Shown: one piece after another, positions 23,860 through 33,359 of the stretch
Position numbering within the stretch: the first letter of the stretch is position 1
Layout: each line of letters starts with the position of its first letter
Source of the DNA: Chitinophaga sp. CB10
Lineage (GTDB): Bacteria > Bacteroidota > Bacteroidia > Chitinophagales > Chitinophagaceae
Direction of reading: 5' to 3'
Length of the DNA: 64,000 nucleotides
NCBI GenBank assembly: GCA_001870995.2
Contig: MLAV02000023.1
Span: 1 to 64,000 of the forward strand
The notes under the pieces: model-generated
Told to the model about the DNA's origin: nothing
Seen by the model: the letters and a program-made list of their open reading frames with translations, nothing else
The model's database searches: none
Made by a program: the position numbers and the translations under genes

Positions 23860-25326
23860 TTAGAAAACGCGGCTGCCCGAACCTTTTTCCATATAGATGA
23901 TCGTATTCACACGGCCATCCCCTTCAAAGTTCGGCTGTGCCAGCGGCTGGATCGTACCGATGGAACTGATCTTATGCAGCCATACCTTATAACGGCCATC
24001 CTTATACGAAGCAATAGCCAGGTAATCCACGGTGTACGCCACGTTCTGGGCTGGTACCGGGTACTTGATATGCTGTATGTCCGTCACTGTTTCGCCGGCC
24101 GGCAGTGTCACCTGCAAACGCTCCGTGGTGGTTGTAATGTCTGTCAGGTAAACCTGGTTGCCAATCGCATAGTAAATGTAATCGGCATCATAGTTCCCGG
24201 CAATCTTATCGGCTTTCATCAGTCCATGCGTAGCCGGCAGCGTATCCCGCTTCATGATCAGCGAATCGTTGCCGAGGAGGAAGCCATACAGGGTGTTCAG
24301 CTTATACAGCATGCCGCGCTGGTCAGGCATTTTAAACAGGGTAAACGCCACGCTGCGGATGCCGGGGTAGCCACCCAGCCAGACGAGGTCCGCATTCATG
24401 TTCTTCAGGTCGTTGCCATTCTTGCCCAGCGCTGAAAATGCAGGCCCGTTGTAGCAAAACATGGATTTTGTTTTAAGGTCCCAGCCCAGGTCCATAGCGC
24501 CTACCACCGCCAGTGAGGATACGGTGTAGGTCTGCGGCAGGTTGGTAAACAGCGCGCCCTTGGTCATGCAATAGGCCCGGTTGTCGTTGATCAGCATCAG
24601 GTTGCCGGAAGCCATCGGCTGGAAGACGTTCTGTGGCTTACGGTTGGCAGGCTTGGAGAAGAACATGCTGTCAAATCCATACACCTGCGCGCCATTGCTC
24701 ACCCGGTAGATGGCGGCATCGTTTTCGGACAGTACCACCAGGCCGCCGAAGAGGTCGGAGGAGGTGAGCGTGGTATGCAGGTCCCCGGAGTAGAGGCCTT
24801 TCACGGCGTTGCCGTCCAGGCTGCGGCCGTTGTTGTAAAAGGCAATCCAGTTGTCGATCCTGCCGGTTTTATCTATGAAGTCGATATCCGTTTTCCCGTT
24901 GTTGTCCTTCACCAGGTACCAGCCGTTCTCGTTGCGGGTAGATACGTTGAAGATGATGGTCTTCAGCTTTACCACGCCGCTGCGTTTATCCTTCACGTTA
25001 AACACGAGGTAGTAACGGCCCGGGTCCAGCATTACCGGCAGGTTGATGTTTTTGGTAAAAGCCAGGGTATCTGTTTTGTTTTTATTGCCGTAGAGCGATA
25101 AAAAGTTCGCGCTGATATTGGTCCAGTAATATTCGTAAGAATCGGCTGCGGCCACAACCGGGGCCAGCTGCAGCGTATCGCGGTGGGTGTACAGGTTGAT
25201 GGTATCCGGCACGCCCGTCACGTCAAAGGCTGGCAGTGGCTGCGCAGGGCCGGTACTTTTATCTTTCATACAGCCGAAAGCCAGTATGCCGGCCAGTCCT
25301 ATAAGGAGTACATTAATGCGTTTCAT
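23860..25326 (-). CDS. PKD-like family surface lipoprotein
   Basis: A 488-residue lipoprotein with lipobox LAFGC (Cys near residue 18) after MKRINVLLIGLAGI. A PKD/Ig-like domain (about 40-150, with YYWTNISANFLSLYG and YLVFNVKDKRSG) is followed by a long beta-rich region resembling propeller repeats (KTDIDFIDKTGRI, NGAQVYGFDSMFF, MDLGWDLKTKSMF). The family is found next to SusC/SusD and DUF4843 proteins and is thought to be surface-exposed; its ligand is unknown. The ATG at 25326 is chosen over the far-upstream in-frame ATG at 25467, whose extra 47 residues are Arg/Pro-rich and overlap the DUF4843 gene. Confidence 0.85.
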   Translation of the reverse strand: MKRINVLLIGLAGILAFGCMKDKSTGPAQPLPAFDVTGVPDTINLYTHRDTLQLAPVVAAADSYEYYWTNISANFLSLYGNKNKTDTLAFTKNINLPVMLDPGRYYLVFNVKDKRSGVVKLKTIIFNVSTRNENGWYLVKDNNGKTDIDFIDKTGRIDNWIAFYNNGRSLDGNAVKGLYSGDLHTTLTSSDLFGGLVVLSENDAAIYRVSNGAQVYGFDSMFFSKPANRKPQNVFQPMASGNLMLINDNRAYCMTKGALFTNLPQTYTVSSLAVVGAMDLGWDLKTKSMFCYNGPAFSALGKNGNDLKNMNADLVWLGGYPGIRSVAFTLFKMPDQRGMLYKLNTLYGFLLGNDSLIMKRDTLPATHGLMKADKIAGNYDADYIYYAIGNQVYLTDITTTTERLQVTLPAGETVTDIQHIKYPVPAQNVAYTVDYLAIASYKDGRYKVWLHKISSIGTIQPLAQPNFEGDGRVNTIIYMEKGSGSRVF

Positions 25327-25345
25327 GTGATCGTTGGTTGATGGA

Positions 25346-26170
25346 TTAAGGGAATGTAATGGCAGGGCTGGTAGGCGAAGCAGTTTCGCGCACCGGCGCT
25401 TTGCCGCTGGCAATATTGGCAGGGTCGCTGTTAAACGCCGCCAGCGCCTCCCTGAGAACGGTGGCAAACTGCCGCAGCGCTCCGCTGGTGCTGGCCGCCT
25501 GGAACCACTCCTCGTCGATATTTTGCTTCAATACATCAATCATGAACTGGTGCTTACCTACGCTGTATTTGTTAAACCAGATATAGGCCGGCGCCAGGCC
25601 ATTATCCACCTGCCAGGATTTGAACCGCTCCAGGTGGTCGGAAAACGTCAGGGTTTTGGCCATAGCCGCCTTCTCGCCCAACCCGAATTCTTCGTTGGCT
25701 ACCAGCTGTACCCGCAGGCGGTAGGTATTCGTAGCAAGGCTGGTATCCCTCAATAAAATAACCGGAATTTTAGCGGTAGCCTGGTTGGCTTTTACGACCA
25801 TCAACGCTTGTAGGGCTTTGTCGTTAAAGTCCACATAATGCACCCCCGGCATGGCTTTGTAAGGCAGCTCCGTGGCCACGCTGTCAATAATGGCATTGGT
25901 GACCGGGTCACGTTTATACGTGTACGTTACCTCCGGCAGCTGCATCAGCTTCACCGGGCGGTCGTGCGGCGCTATGCCGCCAATGGTATTTACGTCTATA
26001 TACACCGTATCCCTTACTATACTTTTAGCCTTAAACACAAACGTAGCGGTTTGTGTAACCGTGTCCGACATCTGCACCCTGGCGATATCGCTGTAAGACA
26101 GGTATGGCACTTTTTTGCAGCCGGCAGCGGTTACGAAGGCAACAGCGCAAAAGCAGATAATATTTTTCAT
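25346..26170 (-). CDS. DUF4843 domain lipoprotein
   Basis: A 274-residue lipoprotein with lipobox TAAGCKK (Cys18). The domain of unknown function DUF4843 follows, with the typical VYIDVNTIGGIAPHDRPVKL segment near residue 60 and YVDFNDKALQALMV near 110. A C-terminal part (KHQFMIDVLKQNIDEEW) is helical. Proteins of this family are consistently coded between SusD and a PKD-like lipoprotein, as here, and are expected on the cell surface as accessory substrate-binding proteins. The gene is 8 bp after SusD. Function beyond that is unknown. Confidence 0.88.
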   Translation of the reverse strand: MKNIICFCAVAFVTAAGCKKVPYLSYSDIARVQMSDTVTQTATFVFKAKSIVRDTVYIDVNTIGGIAPHDRPVKLMQLPEVTYTYKRDPVTNAIIDSVATELPYKAMPGVHYVDFNDKALQALMVVKANQATAKIPVILLRDTSLATNTYRLRVQLVANEEFGLGEKAAMAKTLTFSDHLERFKSWQVDNGLAPAYIWFNKYSVGKHQFMIDVLKQNIDEEWFQAASTSGALRQFATVLREALAAFNSDPANIASGKAPVRETASPTSPAITFP

Positions 26171-26178
26171 GGCTGTAA

Positions 26179-27678
26179 TTACTTGTTGTTATAATTGATT
26201 TCCCGGTCCGGTTTAGGAACCACATACCTGGCAGTGTTGCCGGTGTAGTAAGTGTAGGTCCAGCTGGCCGGCAGCGTGGCCACGTTGTAGCGCTTGTAGG
26301 TGAAAAACGTTTGTCCTTCCCCGTAGAACTCGCGCACGTACTCCCGGATCATTTTATTCTTCCGGTCCGTTTCCCAGGAGGAGGCATTGAACCCGGAAGG
26401 GAAGGGGATGCCCTTCTCGCTGCAATAAGCGCGGTACCAGGTTTCCGCCGCATCTTTGGTGGCGGCGCATTCCGTCAGTATCAGGTACATTTCGCTCAGG
26501 CGCAGCAGCGGCGCCTGCAATACGGGTGAAGACGCCCTTTGGAGGAACTTGCGGTACATCACGTACGCGGAGTTGCTCGTCTTATACACCCACATCTCTT
26601 TCCACCTTACGTCAGACGTACGCTCCGCTACCGGGAACAGGTTGTTGAGGTAATAAAACCCATCCTGCACGTTAAAGTCGTTACGCACCAGCCCGCCGCT
26701 TTCCCCAAAAGTGCTGCTGGCAATGCTTTCCAGGTTGTACACGCTCAGGGCGGCAATATGCTCCGGCGACATCAGGTAGTCTCCCGCCACCCGGTCGCTC
26801 TCACGGCCAAGCCTAAACGTAGGCTTGCCGTTATGATCCGTCGCGCCAACTACCGCCTGCGCATATTGCGCCGCCTTCGCCTTGCTGGCCGGGTCCGCGG
26901 CGGAGAGGTACATATACACGCGGGCTTTCAGCGCCAGCACGGCATAGTAGTTGAACCTGATCTGCCGGTACATGTAAAAGTTATCCGCTACCACGGGCTG
27001 GTCGCTGGAACTGGAGGAAGGATTCAGTTCCGCCAGGGAATAGATGGTAATCGGGTCCTTGTCTTTCATCAGCGCCTCCGCGGCATCCAGGTCTGCCAGG
27101 ATGTTTTTGGCGAACTCCTGGTAGTTAACAGGCGTAATAATTTCATGCGTAACCTCCGTTACGTACGGCAGCAGTACCGTAGTACCGGGATTATCCGGCA
27201 TCGGGCCAAACATCCGCAACACGTCAAAATGGTTGAACGCGCGCAGCGCCAGCGCTTCGCCTTTGATGAGGGCATAATTGTTCCCGGTGAACAGGGATTT
27301 GCGGCTGTCAATGCGCTCCAAAATACTATTCACACTGGCTATGACCTTGTAGAGGTCCGCGTAGGTATTATCCAGGGACGATCTGACCTGCGCATCCGTA
27401 TAGGTCGCGTTCGAAAGGTTGGTCAGCGTTGGATTGCTGCCCGGCACATCCCAGTTGCGGGCCATGTACTCAATGTTGCCCCACATCAGGTTGTTACCGT
27501 AGGTGTTATTGCTTTTCATCTGTATGTAAGCCCCGGTGAGCGCGTCCCGGAAACCCTTCTCCGTACTGAAGATCTGGTCCTTGGTGGTCTGCGCCTGCGG
27601 CGTTACGTCCAGGTATTTGTTACAGCTGCTGAACGCCAGCGCGCCGAAAAGTATAGTCGTGATAGTTAGTTGCTTCAT
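26179..27678 (-). CDS. susD: RagB/SusD family nutrient-binding lipoprotein
   Basis: A 499-residue lipoprotein (lipobox AFSSC, Cys19, then NKYLDVTPQAQTT, the classic SusD opening). The SusD-like N-terminal domain (FSTEKGFRDALTGAYIQMK) and the SusD C-terminal RagB region (LRLSEMYLILTECAA, near residue 390) are both present. The protein sits on the outer surface as the lid over the SusC channel and binds the ligand. The stop-to-start spacing with SusC is 12 bp. The ligand is not inferable from sequence; absence of glycosidases in the locus argues against a polysaccharide. Confidence 0.92.
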   Translation of the reverse strand: MKQLTITTILFGALAFSSCNKYLDVTPQAQTTKDQIFSTEKGFRDALTGAYIQMKSNNTYGNNLMWGNIEYMARNWDVPGSNPTLTNLSNATYTDAQVRSSLDNTYADLYKVIASVNSILERIDSRKSLFTGNNYALIKGEALALRAFNHFDVLRMFGPMPDNPGTTVLLPYVTEVTHEIITPVNYQEFAKNILADLDAAEALMKDKDPITIYSLAELNPSSSSSDQPVVADNFYMYRQIRFNYYAVLALKARVYMYLSAADPASKAKAAQYAQAVVGATDHNGKPTFRLGRESDRVAGDYLMSPEHIAALSVYNLESIASSTFGESGGLVRNDFNVQDGFYYLNNLFPVAERTSDVRWKEMWVYKTSNSAYVMYRKFLQRASSPVLQAPLLRLSEMYLILTECAATKDAAETWYRAYCSEKGIPFPSGFNASSWETDRKNKMIREYVREFYGEGQTFFTYKRYNVATLPASWTYTYYTGNTARYVVPKPDREINYNNK

Positions 27679-27690
27679 GATCGGTCTGGT

Positions 27691-30600
27691 TTAGAAAGTG
27701 GCAAACACGTTAAAGGATACCTGCCGGGTAAACGGATAATCCAGTCCGCGCTCCTGCTTCACCGTAGAGAGGTAAAACAGCTCGCCGGTGTTGGCGGACA
27801 GCGTGAGGGCCTGTAAGCCGATGCGTTGCAGCCATGCGCGGTCCAGCACGTTGTAGTTGATATTGATGTTCTGGCAGGTCAGCGTCGACTCATTCTGCAC
27901 AAACCTGGAAGAAGGATAGATCACGGAGTAATCGTTGATGCCTTTGAAGAAAGCCTTGTCCCCCGGCTGTTTCCAGCGGTCGGTAAACACCCGCGCATCC
28001 ACGTTGAAGAATTTATCCGCGCTCTCCACCCGGTCTACCAGCGTTTGGTTGTATATCTGCCCGCCCAGGCGGTAACCGAAGGAGGCGTTCATGCTGATGC
28101 CTTTGTAACGCACCAGCGTGCTGAAATTACCCCGGTAGGTAGGCTGGTTCAAGCCCACGGCTACACGGTCCGCCGCGTTCCAGGAGTAGGTCACCTCCCC
28201 GTTGCGGGTGAGGAACAGCTCCCGGCCCGTGCTGGGGTCTATCCCCAGGGAACGTACTGCGTAAATCGTGTTTTGTGAAGCGCCCTCCCGGATGATCTTA
28301 TTCGGCGTGCTGCCGCTGGTTTGCAGGGCAAGCTTGTCGTTAGCCGCTTTCATGGCCTGGGAGAGCTGCACGATGCGATCCGTATTGTGGGCAATATTGC
28401 CGGTAACGGACCAGTACAGCCGGCGGGCATCGTTCTGGATCAGCATCAGCGTGGCGCTGGCCTGCCAGCCCTGTTGCTCCAGCTGGCCGATGTTCTCGAT
28501 GTAACTGGTGAAACCGTTGGAATAAGGCAGCTCCAGGGAGCTTAACAGGTTGGACGTTCTTTCCTTATACAGGTCCACCACGATGTTGATGCGGCTCCGG
28601 AAAAATTCCGCTTCCACGCCGCCATTGTATTTCTGGTTTTTCTGCCATTGCAGGTTGGGATTACCCAGCGAATTCTGGGTAGCGCCCAGCCAGTTTTTGT
28701 AATGGTCGTTGATGATGTAACCATAGGTAGCCAGTGGTTGATACGCGGCAAACGCCTGGTTGCCGGTAACGCCGTAGGAACCGCGCAATTTCAGCCTGTT
28801 CACAAACTGCAGGTTATCGTGGATGAAATTGATGTGATGCAGGTTCCATCCGGCGCCCAGGGAATAGAAAGGAGCAAAGCGGCTGTTGGTGCCAAATTGG
28901 GAAGCCCCGTCCACACGGTAGCTGGCGTCGGCAAAGTAGCGGTCGTCATAACTGTAGCTTACGTTGCCCACGGCGCTCACCCTGCGGGTAGTGGCCTCTG
29001 TGCCGCCGGGCTTACCGTCTTTCTTGTATTGCAGGGCCATGCCCAGGAAATCGATGCTGGCATCAGGAAACCCTTCCGCCGAAAAAGTATAGTTGGTGCT
29101 TTTATCTTCCGCGGCTTCCAGTTGCGCGCCTATGCTCAGGTAATGCAATCCCTTAAAGAGGTTGCTGTATTGGAGGTTGAGCGTACCGGTATAGCTGAAC
29201 GACCTGCCGCTGCCATAGTCATAGCTGCCTTTCCGCAGGATGTCCGCATCGCTGTAGCCCGCAAAGGCAGAGTGCTCCGCCGGTTTAAACACATCGGAGT
29301 TGGCGTTGGTGGCGTTGATGCCCAGGCCGCCCCGGACGGTGAAGTGATCGATGGGCGACCAGTCCACCTGGAAGTTGTTGATGATATTCAGGTACTGGCT
29401 GCGGTCAAACGTATTCAGCGTGGCGTCGTACATCGGGTTGGCGTAAGGCTTTCCGCCGGTGCCGTTGTTCTGCACCCAGTAATCGTAACTGAATGGGGTA
29501 AAGGTTTTCACGATATGGCCGGCCGAGTCGTACGGGCTCCAATATGGATTGAGCTTTACGTAATCGCCAAAGGAGCCCCAGGGCGACTGGTTCGCCTTGA
29601 TGCTGCCCACGGTGAGGCTGTTCCTGAAATTGAGTTTTTTAAGGCGGTAGGAGAGGTCTACGGTGCCGTTGATGGTCTGCCTGTCGGAGCCCTTCATGAC
29701 ACCCTGTATTTTATGAAGATCGCCGATGAGGGCGTAACGGAAAGCGGCGTCGCCACCTTCCAGGCGCAGGGAATGCTGCTGATCCACCCCGTTCCGCAAT
29801 GGCTGTGCCATCCAGTCGGTGTTCACGCCGCTTTCCACCAACCCTTTCACCTGGTTGTAATAGGTTTGCAGGTTGATGTTTTGCTGCGGACTTTTGGTAG
29901 AATTGTAATAGAACCCGGAGAGCCGCTCCAGCTCCAGCTTATCGCGGGCGTTGAGCAGGTGGTAGGAGCTGAGATCCGGCGTGCTGAGGTTGATCCCTCC
30001 CCGGTAGGTGAGGCGCAGCTTACCTGCTACGGGCTCTTTGGTGGTGATTACGATCACCCCGTTGGAGCCGCGGGAGCCATAGATAGCCGTTGCCGGGCCA
30101 TCCTTCAGCAGCGTGATGGTGGCAATCTCGTTGGTGTTGAGGTCCATCATGCGTTGCAGCGTGATGGGAAAGCCGTCCATGATAATGAGCGGGGTGTTGA
30201 TGAGGGCGGAAGTATTATCCTGTAGCTGATCGATGTTAGGCAGGTTCCTGTTGCCCCGCAGCTGGATATCGGGCAGGTGGTTCGGGTCGGACCCGAAGTT
30301 GTTATCCGGCACCACATAGAAGGAAGGATCGATATTCCCGAGCGTAACAAAGATGTTCCTTCCCTGGAACTGCTGAATCTCTTTGGCGGTAATGGTCTTA
30401 GCCGCGCCGGTATAGGATTCCTTCGCTTTGTTGAAGATACCGGTTACCACCACGTTGTTGATGGAGGAAACGGTGGGCGCCATCACGATGGATGCCTGCT
30501 TTTCCTTGCGGACGGTGTATTGCACGGGGCGGTAGCCCACGAAGGAGATGAGCAGCACATCCCCGGGGGCGGCCTCGATCTGGAAGTTGCCCTGCGCGTC

Positions 30601-31194
30601 CGTAGAGGCGGTGGCAGGCTTGCCCTTCACCCGGATGGTGGCCCCTGGCAGCGCGCAGCTGCACACGCTGTCCGCCACATGGCCTGCCACTTTCGGCGCG
30701 GGCTGTTGCTCCGCTTCCGCGTTGTTACCGGCCGCAGGTACAGGCGCCGGCCGCGGTGTGATGACGATGGTTTTTGTGCTGGCCTTCAGCTCCATGCGGA
30801 ACGGCTGGTCCCTGGAGATAATGCGGAGCAGCTCCGGCAGCTCGAAGCTCCCGTTAACGGAAACGGTTTTGGCATTGGCCAGCATGTCCTGGTTGTAGAA
30901 GGCCACATAGCCGGTTTGCTGGCGGATGGTCAGCAGGAGCGACTTCACGGGCAGGTTGTAGCCCGACACGGATACGGTCTGCGCTTCCACCGCTGCCTGT
31001 ACATGAATAAGCGTGACAAAAAGCAAAATAAATGTCAATCTCATAGCAAGAAAAATTGTGGCTGCCCTGGTATTCAGGCCTGGCTTGACTTTCAGGCCAC
31101 CGGCAGGCAGCGCTTTGGTTGATAACTCCTTCGCCGGAGGTTCCTGAACAGGCATAGCATCCAGGTACGGCTTGGGAAAAGCAGTAAAATCCAT
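27691..31194 (-). CDS. susC: SusC/RagA TonB-linked transporter with STN domain
   Basis: A 1167-residue outer-membrane transporter. An unusual N-terminal extension of about 50 residues (MDFTAFPKPYLDAMPVQEPP) precedes the hydrophobic signal segment (AMRLTFILLFVTLIHVQ). Then come an STN domain (about 75-145, which contacts the FecR anti-sigma factor), a carboxypeptidase-regulatory-like domain (about 170-250), and the plug (GRNIFVTLGNIDPSF). The SusC signature region follows (YGSRGSNGVIVITTKE), then the barrel ending FNVFATF. The STN domain and the upstream sigma/FecR genes show it can signal substrate capture to transcription. A later in-frame ATG at 31044 could be the true start, removing the extension; both are possible. 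Confidence 0.92.
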   Translation of the reverse strand: MDFTAFPKPYLDAMPVQEPPAKELSTKALPAGGLKVKPGLNTRAATIFLAMRLTFILLFVTLIHVQAAVEAQTVSVSGYNLPVKSLLLTIRQQTGYVAFYNQDMLANAKTVSVNGSFELPELLRIISRDQPFRMELKASTKTIVITPRPAPVPAAGNNAEAEQQPAPKVAGHVADSVCSCALPGATIRVKGKPATASTDAQGNFQIEAAPGDVLLISFVGYRPVQYTVRKEKQASIVMAPTVSSINNVVVTGIFNKAKESYTGAAKTITAKEIQQFQGRNIFVTLGNIDPSFYVVPDNNFGSDPNHLPDIQLRGNRNLPNIDQLQDNTSALINTPLIIMDGFPITLQRMMDLNTNEIATITLLKDGPATAIYGSRGSNGVIVITTKEPVAGKLRLTYRGGINLSTPDLSSYHLLNARDKLELERLSGFYYNSTKSPQQNINLQTYYNQVKGLVESGVNTDWMAQPLRNGVDQQHSLRLEGGDAAFRYALIGDLHKIQGVMKGSDRQTINGTVDLSYRLKKLNFRNSLTVGSIKANQSPWGSFGDYVKLNPYWSPYDSAGHIVKTFTPFSYDYWVQNNGTGGKPYANPMYDATLNTFDRSQYLNIINNFQVDWSPIDHFTVRGGLGINATNANSDVFKPAEHSAFAGYSDADILRKGSYDYGSGRSFSYTGTLNLQYSNLFKGLHYLSIGAQLEAAEDKSTNYTFSAEGFPDASIDFLGMALQYKKDGKPGGTEATTRRVSAVGNVSYSYDDRYFADASYRVDGASQFGTNSRFAPFYSLGAGWNLHHINFIHDNLQFVNRLKLRGSYGVTGNQAFAAYQPLATYGYIINDHYKNWLGATQNSLGNPNLQWQKNQKYNGGVEAEFFRSRINIVVDLYKERTSNLLSSLELPYSNGFTSYIENIGQLEQQGWQASATLMLIQNDARRLYWSVTGNIAHNTDRIVQLSQAMKAANDKLALQTSGSTPNKIIREGASQNTIYAVRSLGIDPSTGRELFLTRNGEVTYSWNAADRVAVGLNQPTYRGNFSTLVRYKGISMNASFGYRLGGQIYNQTLVDRVESADKFFNVDARVFTDRWKQPGDKAFFKGINDYSVIYPSSRFVQNESTLTCQNININYNVLDRAWLQRIGLQALTLSANTGELFYLSTVKQERGLDYPFTRQVSFNVFATF

Positions 31195-31377
31195 AACTTA
31201 CGTGTTGGTTAGGGTTGATAAAAAAGCAATTCGTCCTAAGAAATTGTTGAAGGGATCAGCCCAGCCGCCGGCCGAGAGTGTTGCAAGCGCTTTCGGCTTT
31301 TTGCTGCTGTTCCCTGAGCAAAGCGTCAGGTCATGATACTGTTACGTTTATTGTTAGCATGTTGAATGAGTTGGTAT

Positions 31378-32592
31378 CTATGGCATTACTATCAATTTGC
31401 GCCCTTGTAGCTGGAAGTGTACATTGGAGCCTTCCAGTATCTGCAATACGTCCTGTAAAGTGTTCTGTTTGTTGATCTCTCCGCCAAAGCGGGTAGGAGG
31501 GATACCTTTCTGGTACACGACTTCTATGTCGTACCAGCGTTCCAGCTGACGCATGACTTCATCAAGGCTGGCATTTTCAAAATTGAATAACCCGTTTTTC
31601 CAGGCCATTACCTGGTCGGTATCTACCTGGCTGGTTACTGTCAGCCCCGCGCCGGATGGCTTCACGGTGGCCTGTTGCGCAGGTTTGAGCGTGGCGCTGT
31701 GTTGGTAGGCGCTTACCCTTACCGCTCCGCTCAGGAGGGTCGTACGGATGCTGTTTTCGTTGGTATATGCGTTTACGTTAAAGCTGGTGCCCAGCACTTC
31801 AATGGTGGCGCCGCCTGCGGTGACGGTGAATGGCGCTTTATCGTTGGCGGCCACTTCAAAGTAGGCCTCGCCTTCTACAGTAATGGCGCGTGTAGTCCCG
31901 CTGAAAGCAGTCGGGTATTTGATGGCGCTGGCGGCATTGAGCCATACTTTGGTGCCATCCGGTAATATCAGTTTGAATTGCCGGCCTTTCGGCGTACTCA
32001 CGGTGTTGTACGCTACTGCGCCGGCCCCGCCGCCGGTGGAGTTATAGGCCAGTTGCCCGTTTTGCAGCACTACGCGGGCGCCGTTCTGGTGGGCGATGAC
32101 GCCGTTGCCGGCGCTGTCCAGCACCATTTGCGAGCCATCGGCAAGGGTGAGGATGGCTCCTTCCCGGCCAGGCGCTATGGGAGCGCTTTCCCGCAGGGAT
32201 ATGGCGGGCGGCGCAGGGGTGCGTGTATGCTGCCACGTAATGGCAGCGATGCCGATGATCAGGGCGGCAGCGGCGGCGTAGCGGAATACTTTGCCCCGGA
32301 AGAAGCTTAGCCGTGGCGCCTGTCCGGCAGGCGCCTGCAGCTGCGCAAGGAAACGGGCCCTGTTCTGCTCCCGGTTGCGCTCAATGCGGTGCCAGGTTTG
32401 CAGCATGTCATGAATGGACGCTTCGTGGTGGATTTTTTCCAGCAGGGCAGCGTTGCCGGCGGACTGCCTGCCCCAGGCTTCCAGTTCCTGCAGCTCCGCG
32501 GCGGACAGCGCTTCGCCTGTCAGCTGCCGGTGCAGCAGCTGCGCTATCCTGTCAAAAGCATGGTCCATAAATGAATAATCGTCTGTTGGCAT
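31378..32592 (-). CDS. FecR family anti-sigma factor
   Basis: A 404-residue inner-membrane regulator. The cytoplasmic N-terminal part (about 1-95) would hold the sigma factor. One transmembrane helix is seen at about 103-122 (KVFRYAAAAALIIGIAAI). The periplasmic FecR domain (about 170-275) includes TPKGRQFKLILPDGTKVWLN and EGEAYFEVA. The C-terminal DUF4974/STN-like domain begins GLFNFENASLDEVMRQLERW. It receives a signal from the STN domain of the SusC coded next downstream and controls the adjacent ECF factor; the gene order sigma-FecR-SusC-SusD is the standard arrangement for this control. Confidence 0.93.
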   Translation of the reverse strand: MPTDDYSFMDHAFDRIAQLLHRQLTGEALSAAELQELEAWGRQSAGNAALLEKIHHEASIHDMLQTWHRIERNREQNRARFLAQLQAPAGQAPRLSFFRGKVFRYAAAAALIIGIAAITWQHTRTPAPPAISLRESAPIAPGREGAILTLADGSQMVLDSAGNGVIAHQNGARVVLQNGQLAYNSTGGGAGAVAYNTVSTPKGRQFKLILPDGTKVWLNAASAIKYPTAFSGTTRAITVEGEAYFEVAANDKAPFTVTAGGATIEVLGTSFNVNAYTNENSIRTTLLSGAVRVSAYQHSATLKPAQQATVKPSGAGLTVTSQVDTDQVMAWKNGLFNFENASLDEVMRQLERWYDIEVVYQKGIPPTRFGGEINKQNTLQDVLQILEGSNVHFQLQGRKLIVMP

Positions 32593-32646
32593 GACCCCTC
32601 ATTTCCAGTATAACAACTGACTATTACAAAGCGTGACAAAAATTTC

Positions 32647-33231
32647 TTAAAAAAATAAAATACTCAGGAATCGGTCGCTCACTCCTTTTTTCAGGAGGGC
32701 TGTTTTCAGCTCCTTAATAGCCCTTCCTTTGCGTTGGCGGAAGTTTTCCATGGTGATGCCCAGTTGTGCGGCCGCATCGGCGGATGGCATGTCCTGCAGG
32801 TATAATAATTCCACCACCTGCCGGTACGTTTCCGGGAGGCGCGCTATTTCCTCGTACACGAGGCGCATTAATTCTGATTCCGCCATCAGCGACTCAATAC
32901 TGACGTCGGTCTCCAGCTGGTCTGACAGGCCGGGGCCGTGCTTTTCCCGTACCCGCAGGTGTTTCAGGTAATTGAGGCTGGCATTGCGGGCCAGCGTAAA
33001 AAGGTAGCCCCGGAGCCTCCCGGTGGATTCAAACCGGGCAGGCGCCTGCCATAGCTTCAGCAGGCACTCGGTGGCAATGTCCTCCGCCTGCTGCTGGTCC
33101 TGGATAATGCTGAGGGAAAAATAAACCAGGGTACTGTAGTAGGTATCGTATAAAAAGGCGTATGCAGCGGTGTCATTTTCCGCTATAGCTGTAAGCAATG
33201 CATCCTCCCCGTATGGTGTTACCCCTGGCAA
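32647..33231 (-). CDS. ECF-type sigma factor paired with FecR
   Basis: A 194-residue sigma-70 family protein of the Bacteroidota FecI-like type. Region 2 is about 25-95 (AEDIATECLLKLWQ, RLRGYLFTLARNASLNYL), and region 4 about 125-180 (LPETYRQVVELLYLQDMPSADAAAQLGITMENFRQR). It would direct transcription of the following SusC/D locus when released by FecR. The start is a TTG at 33231; there is no in-frame ATG before the middle of the gene, so the TTG start is needed to include region 2. The start lies divergent to the small secreted protein gene. Spacing to FecR is 54 bp. Confidence 0.9.
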   Translation of the reverse strand: MPGVTPYGEDALLTAIAENDTAAYAFLYDTYYSTLVYFSLSIIQDQQQAEDIATECLLKLWQAPARFESTGRLRGYLFTLARNASLNYLKHLRVREKHGPGLSDQLETDVSIESLMAESELMRLVYEEIARLPETYRQVVELLYLQDMPSADAAAQLGITMENFRQRKGRAIKELKTALLKKGVSDRFLSILFF

Positions 33232-33359
33232 AATCGATTTTTAAAGGCGGTTTGTCCGGGTACAAACATATAAATAAATTCAGGAAAATACCAGGGGAGG
33301 GGAAAAGGGGGAGATACCTGGAAATTTTGTGTAGCTTCAGGGTGGTAAACCCGGCATTT

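Noticed and set aside
28648..30225. Long open frame of 525 codons on the plus strand
   Set aside because: It lies fully antisense to the SusC gene, has no family features, and its composition is that of a reversed high-GC coding strand.
18937..33231. Reading GH28 plus the SusC/D locus as one pectin-utilisation locus
   Set aside because: The GH28 gene is convergent with the locus, separated by a terminator, and no other carbohydrate enzyme is in the SusC/D operon.
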